Assembly: GCA_965153355.1 (NCBI GenBank)
Contig: OZ231127.1
Coordinates: 66,712,001-66,776,000 of the forward strand
From: Flaccisagitta enflata
Lineage: Eukaryota; Chaetognatha; Sagittoidea; Aphragmophora
Direction: 5' to 3'
Length of the DNA: 64,000 nt
The notes beneath the pieces are model-generated. The model had not been told where the DNA came from, ran no database searches, and saw nothing but the letters and a program-made list of their open reading frames with translations. A program made the translations under genes and the position numbers. This document shows, in pieces, positions 59,393-64,000 of the stretch; positions within the stretch are counted from its first letter, which is position 1; every line of letters starts with the position of its first letter.

Positions 59393-60246
59393 CACGGTGA
59401 ACATGACATGATACCAAATGAGAACTGGACACTGAATAGGCGAGTACGCCCTTGTGAGATGAGTTGGGACACGGATAGTTCTGCTATAATTAAATAGTTT
59501 ATACCGAAGACTAGGAGAACATGCGTTCATTGCACTGGTTCATTACAATAAAGGCAGCTATCAACGACCGGAAAAAAGGTCATAAACCTGGAATTTTGTT
59601 CCCTGTCAGTTAACCTCTTTTCTTTTTCTTCTCACTCTCATTTCTGGCAATTCAGCACAATCTCCCTCTATAACAAGCTGCCAGAATATATCACAAGTAT
59701 CGTTTGCAAAGCAGTAGCTACCCAATCACACGCATTGATTTAAGCTTATCACACGTTGTCAACTCGGTCAATCAATCAACCGCGTCTTGATCGTGAATCA
59801 ATCCGACTTTCTTAACAATCAAACAGCAGGACCTACAATTAATTTGATGTAACCCAAACAGACTCAAATCGTGATTCAGGCGAGAGAAATACGAATTTGC
59901 ATAATTTCCCCATACATTGAAAACGATACAATAGCCAACCTTTGTGACGACAACAGATGTTTTTTTTCCCTCATCCTTTTCTTTCCTCTTTCCTCTTCCT
60001 CTTCTCCCGCCATGAAACGGAGATTTTCTTTTGGTTCAAAAAAGATGAATTGTCGCTGTTTTGTATGAATGTCAACGATGGTTCGGGGGGAGCGCGTTTA
60101 TTTTTCTTCTTTTTTTCCCGCTCTCGCGTATTTTATGCCGTGATCGTTGCAGCGGATAATCGGTGGCATGTTTTCCCCTCCGACGAACCGCGAGCGAGCA
60201 GGATTCAGTCTCATGACTACCACCTTTTCAATCCCTTTTCTCACTC
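59392..60246. other. No gene seen
   Basis: Unassigned. A short ATG frame at 60012 (18 codons, MKRRFSFGSKKMNCRCFV) is preceded by a pyrimidine tract and ends at TGA, too short to call. Confidence 0.4.
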
Positions 60247-60405
60247 TGTGTGTGTGTGTGTGTGTGTGTATCAGTGTGTGTGAGCTGGTGTGTGTGAGAT
60301 CTGTGCGTGATGTGTGTGTGTGTGTGAACTCCCAAGTGAACTCGCGAGTTGTTTCAAACTCATGGCCCCGTGAGGTCTTCATCGCCCGCCCTCCACACGC
60401 CAAGA

Positions 60406-60490
<85 letters not shown>
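60247..60490. repeat. (GT)n and (GA)n microsatellites
   Basis: 60247-60330 interrupted GT and 60411-60490 pure GA. Confidence 0.93.
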
Positions 60491-60491
<1 letters not shown>

Positions 60492-60836
60492 ATGTTAAAC
60501 AAACTGATAGGACTTAATAGGTAGACTAAGCAAGAAATTATGCCAGCAAAAAGAAAGCAAGAGAGCAAGCAGCATGCAAATGAGGGCGAAATATTCATTT
60601 TTGAAAAAGACTGAGAGTTCAAGAAAGATTAAAGGAAGAGGGGGAGTACGGAAAAAGAGCAGCAGAAGGAAATAAATTTAAAGATTGTCCTTGATCCTTT
60701 TTGGTCCAGTGGGCTACCCCCTCATTTGTATAAATTCTGATTTTTTTCATCCGCGTTTTCTGAAGTCCTCCTATCAAAACCGACTGAAGGGAAAATCCTT
60801 TCAGTGGCTAACATCTGCTTCATCAATGACGTATGG

Positions 60837-60894
<58 letters not shown>

Positions 60895-61407
60895 TCGAAT
60901 GAGGATGTGCTCGTTTTCGGGGCCACGCCGACCTTGAAGAGGTGACCTTGACTACGGTGAACTCGGGTCACACTAAACCCGTCCTGCTGTCCTTCTGTCG
61001 GTCTTGGCACCATGTAAGCGCGATTGTGAAAGTGTGCACTTACGCGTGCGCTTACTCGTGCGCTTACTCGTGCGCTTACGTGTGCGTGTGTGCACCAAAT
61101 GATTTTCTTTTCTGTGCGTGGGCGATCAGGGCGTCTGTGCACGCCAGCATATCCATGTACGGGCACTGCATGCGAGTATCTCCATGTGCGTGCATCCGAT
61201 CTAGTCTGTATGGGCGAAATGAAGCGTGTCAATATACGAGTGCACGCGTGTTAGTATGTTTGTTTTCAGTTCAAAATGACACATCTGTGATGTATTGAAG
61301 AGAACCTCCAACTGCAAGTTTTATGACTCTAATGATATACATGAGCAAAGTGAACAGATAATAAGACAGTTTGAAAGCATGGTACATAACCGCTGCCCTC
61401 TACTGAA
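60491..61407. other. No gene seen; (CT)n and a 12-bp minisatellite
   Basis: (CT)n at 60838-60891. Four units of CGTGCGCTTACT lie at about 61037-61085. Otherwise unassigned. Confidence 0.55.
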
Positions 61408-61550
61408 AAACAAGGCCGGATACACGGCTACCCCAGTCGCATGCGGGTGGGCAGGGGTTATATTTGAGGTCACTCCATCATTTGGGAAGGAGCATTGTGG
61501 TCAGACACCGCAAAAAAAGTGAAGTATGACGGACCGACGGACCGCAACCG
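61408..61550 (+). mobile_element. TCCG element D, truncated
   Basis: AAACAAGGCCGGATACACGG, CAGTCGCATGCGGGTGGGCA, ATATTTGAGGTCACTCCATC, AAAAGTGAAGTATGACGG. The hairpin end is missing. Confidence 0.85.
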
Positions 61551-62044
61551 TACATATGATGTAACAGAATTGATCATCTAATATCAAGGTTTCTATTGCT
61601 TGCTGCTGATTAGATTGATTGCAAATCATTGAAGATCAAATACCAGTTATAAATGTGCATTTCAACAATATTTCAATTTAGATGAAATCTGCGCATATTG
61701 GGACTGCTGCATTTCTGAGTAATGAAAAAAAAACCGTGGAAATCAGGTCTTTTTTTCTATTGTATTGCACCATCAAACGATTGCTCGTCGATGTCAAATA
61801 AAAATTCTTTTCCCGCGATAGATCGTTTCTGCCTTTAACTTGTACATGCTCTCATATTCATATAGAGATTGCAGCTGTCAAAGCCTGTCATTGTCAGCTG
61901 AGCTACACAAAATTGAAATCGAATTGCGAGCGATTGTATTAAATGCATCAATTGATAAGAAAATAAAAATTCTGGAATGCAGATTTTTTCCGCAGAAAAA
62001 TGCGCTTCTGCAGGGATATTAAAGCAGTTAGGTTAAGATTCATG
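61551..62044. other. No gene seen
   Basis: AT-rich and unassigned. Confidence 0.5.
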
Positions 62045-62256
62045 AAACAAGACCGGATACACGGCTACCCAAGTTGCGTGTGGGTGGGCAGGGGCCATAT
62101 TTGAGGCCACTCCATCATTTGGGCAGGAGCAGTGAGGCCAAAGACCGCAAAAAAACCAAAAAAAGTAAAGTGTGATGGACGGGCCAACGGACGGACAAAT
62201 GGACGGATGGACGGACCGACAAAGCGGGTTGTAGAGTCGCGTAGCACGCGACTAAA
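62045..62256 (+). mobile_element. TCCG element, subfamily D (full length)
   Basis: ACAAGACCGGATACACGGCT, AGTTGCGTGTGGGTGGGCAG, GGCCATATTTGAGGCCACTC, AAAGTAAAGTGTGATGG, GACGG core, AAAGCGGGTTGTAG, hairpin AGTCGCG-TAGCA-CGCGACT. The start-proximal copy carries one or two transitions relative to the hairpin arm. Confidence 0.88.
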
Positions 62257-62535
62257 CAATGAGTGTGTAAATCATGACACACTCATCTGTGGAGCAGTAG
62301 AGGTTGGACGAATTTTCCTGAGCGGGACTTTTTTGCGGAAAGTTCTCCAGCCTTCAGAAGACACATCCCGATCATGTTGAGGCGGTTTCAGAGACCGGTC
62401 CCGCCCAAATACTTTTACGACGTCATATGAAATGCGTGATATGCCGATGACGCATCGAGTTGCCCGCCGGGCTTGTTTAAGGAATAGCCAATGAATGTTG
62501 TTAAGAATTTCCCAAACAAAGTCCGGTAAAAATTC
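62257..62535. other. H-element distal-end fragment in unassigned DNA
   Basis: About 62440-62480 reads GATGACGCATCGAGTTGCCC, GCCGGGCTTGTTT, resembling the H distal end at 10215-10245. Confidence 0.5.
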
Positions 62536-62536
62536 G

Positions 62537-62619
<83 letters not shown>

Positions 62620-62620
62620 A
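62536..62620. repeat. (TTG)n microsatellite
   Basis: Pure tract of about 85 bp. Confidence 0.95.
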
Positions 62621-62757
62621 TTATTATTACTTTTGCCACATAATTTTCAATAGTCAAGTTACTTTTGGGTTGTTAGCTTGGCTGTCTCTGCTGTGCTGGC
62701 GATGATCGATGATCGATAATTTTTATCGATGAAGGCGATGACGGCACATCCAGCTGT

Positions 62758-62931
62758 AAACAAGGCCGGATACACGGCCAATACCAGTTGCGGACGGGTG
62801 GGCAGGGGCGGAAATGCGCGTTTTCACTTTTTCGACTCGTGAAAACTACGGACCAACGGACCAACGGACCGACGGACCAGCGGACAAAGCCTGGACAAAG
62901 GCTCTTATAGTTGCGTGTCCGCAACTAAAAA
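62758..62931 (+). mobile_element. TCCG element, subfamily E (near consensus)
   Basis: AAACAAGGCCGGATACACGG, CCAGTTGCGGACGGGTGGGC, GGCGGAAATGCGCGTTTTC, (GGACCAAC)n core, AAAGGCTCTTATAG, hairpin AGTTGCG-TGTC-CGCAACT, AAAAA. The start-proximal AGTTGCGGAC is complementary to the final GTCCGCAACT. Confidence 0.9.
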
Positions 62932-63292
62932 TGCTGAGTCTATGAACAGTTTCCGTTGTTCTGACTTGAAACATGGAACTCGGATTGAGGGATCGAATCA
63001 TCGAAGGATACTAGCTTAAACTAGATGTTAAATAAAAGTGAGGTTATGTTTACTTTTTGACTAGAAAAGTAAAGAAACTATTATACATTTCTTAAACATC
63101 CTTTGTAATGGCAACCAGGTAAGAAGAAAACTCCTTCATTCATTGTAAGGCATTTGACTCCTGTTCGAATTCAAAAGTAAGTATGCCTCGATTGGAACCT
63201 TGGCATAAGACTCATGATGATGTTGTTGCTGATAGTAAGGGAGTAAGAGTGTAGGGCAAGTCATTGTTGTTTATTTGTTTGTTTTTGTTATT
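62932..63292. other. No gene seen
   Basis: Unassigned AT-rich DNA. Confidence 0.5.
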
Positions 63293-63295
63293 TAT

Positions 63296-63367
<72 letters not shown>
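63293..63367. repeat. (TTG)n microsatellite
   Basis: Pure tract of about 75 bp. Confidence 0.95.
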
Positions 63368-63368
<1 letters not shown>

Positions 63369-63514
63369 GAAATGATCAAAGGAAACTTGTTTATATATTC
63401 ATGATCATATAAACATCTAAAACCTAAGAGGCATTATATGCGGATGTTTTACCTAAATATCATTGTACAAATATTCTATACAGATCCTCTTTTCACGGCA
63501 ATTTTGGGAACCCG

Positions 63515-63600
63515 AATTTCTAGTTGCGATCACGCAACTCTAAAAGAGGCTTTGTTCGTCAGTGTGTCGGTCCATGGTGATCAAGTTAAAAATGTGATTC
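63515..63600 (-). mobile_element. TCCG element E, hairpin end
   Basis: TTTCTAGTTGCGATCACGCA, ACTCTAAAAGAGGCTTTGTT, CGTCAGTGTGTCGGTCC: hairpin AGTTGCG-ATCA-CGCAACT. The distal end is not found. Confidence 0.75.
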
Positions 63601-63664
63601 TGTACAGTGGAGCACCACCAGAAATTACCCGCTAATAAGGCATGCCCTCCTATAGAGTATCCAA

Positions 63665-64000
63665 CCTACGCACTAAGGGCCACGGATTGTGCTAGATGGC
63701 TCCTTGGGTATTTGGTGAGTACGATCATCTCTGTTATATAGCTCAAACTAAGTAGAATGGTCATGGTAGCATTTGAGCATATATTACCAGTCCTATGACA
63801 GAGTTTTATGTGGCAATTAGAGTGAAAAAAGGCGGCTTAAATGGACATTACTACGTAAAATGCTAAATTTCAAGAAAAATCAATGAATTTCTGGATTATC
63901 TGTTAAGATAACAAAAAGCTCATGATATCTTCAAAATTGGATTGGATTCCTTCATTAATGTTTAAATGTATGGAAAAATTTAAAAAATCATTATTTTTTA
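63665..64000. repeat. Dispersed repeat R3, copy 2 (inverted), runs off the window
   Basis: Complement of 50400-50735, for example AAACTAAGTAGAATGGTCAT and AAAAGCTCATGATATCTTCA. The true end is not visible. Confidence 0.85.

Overview
The window is nuclear DNA of a eukaryote, most likely an invertebrate animal or close relative. The evidence is an intron-containing HMG-box gene with GT/AG junctions, a Transib/RAG1-like transposase relic, a hAT-type BED finger, hAT and Tc1/mariner miniature elements, and very many long simple repeats: (CT)n, (CA)n, (GAA)n, (TTG)n and (GAAA)n, several over 250 bp. Nothing supports a bacterial, organellar or viral origin. The species cannot be named from the sequence alone.

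Layout. 1-23 kb: a dense mosaic of foldback elements (called A, B and C here) and short hairpin-ended elements (called D to H here), many nested or abutting, with long microsatellites, a 577-bp mariner-like palindrome (10771-11347), a hAT-type miniature element with exact 8-bp target duplication (15394-15714) and a TA-flanked miniature element (18141-18726). 23.6-27.7 kb: the one well-supported host gene, five visible exons on the + strand coding for an HMG-box protein with a long Ala/Asn/Pro/Gln-rich tail. 27.7-32.9 kb: mostly unassigned AT-rich DNA with one A element and a second hAT-type element. 32.9-34.1 kb: a 95-bp tandem array in which every unit looks like a minus-strand splice acceptor plus exon; the outermost unit continues into an open terminal exon. 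35-41 kb: two more long palindromes and several minisatellites. 43.1-47.7 kb: a BED-finger fragment, then a broken transposase whose catalytic D, D, E and zinc-binding C/C/H/H positions match RAG1 spacing. 48-64 kb: microsatellites, dispersed repeats, one orphan terminal exon (57135-57235), a chimeric B/A element and more D/E elements.

Two observations stand out. First, D to H elements have a terminal hairpin of 7-8 bp that differs between subfamilies, always keeps its pairing, and is matched by a third copy of the same arm just inside the opposite end. Second, A, B and C elements share one plan (inverted arms around a 20-21-bp minisatellite, then a tail with two small hairpins), and the hairpins again covary between subfamilies. 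Both suggest DNA- or RNA-level structural recognition by an enzyme not encoded here. The HMG gene, the transposase relic and the repeats are physical neighbours only; no shared pathway is implied.
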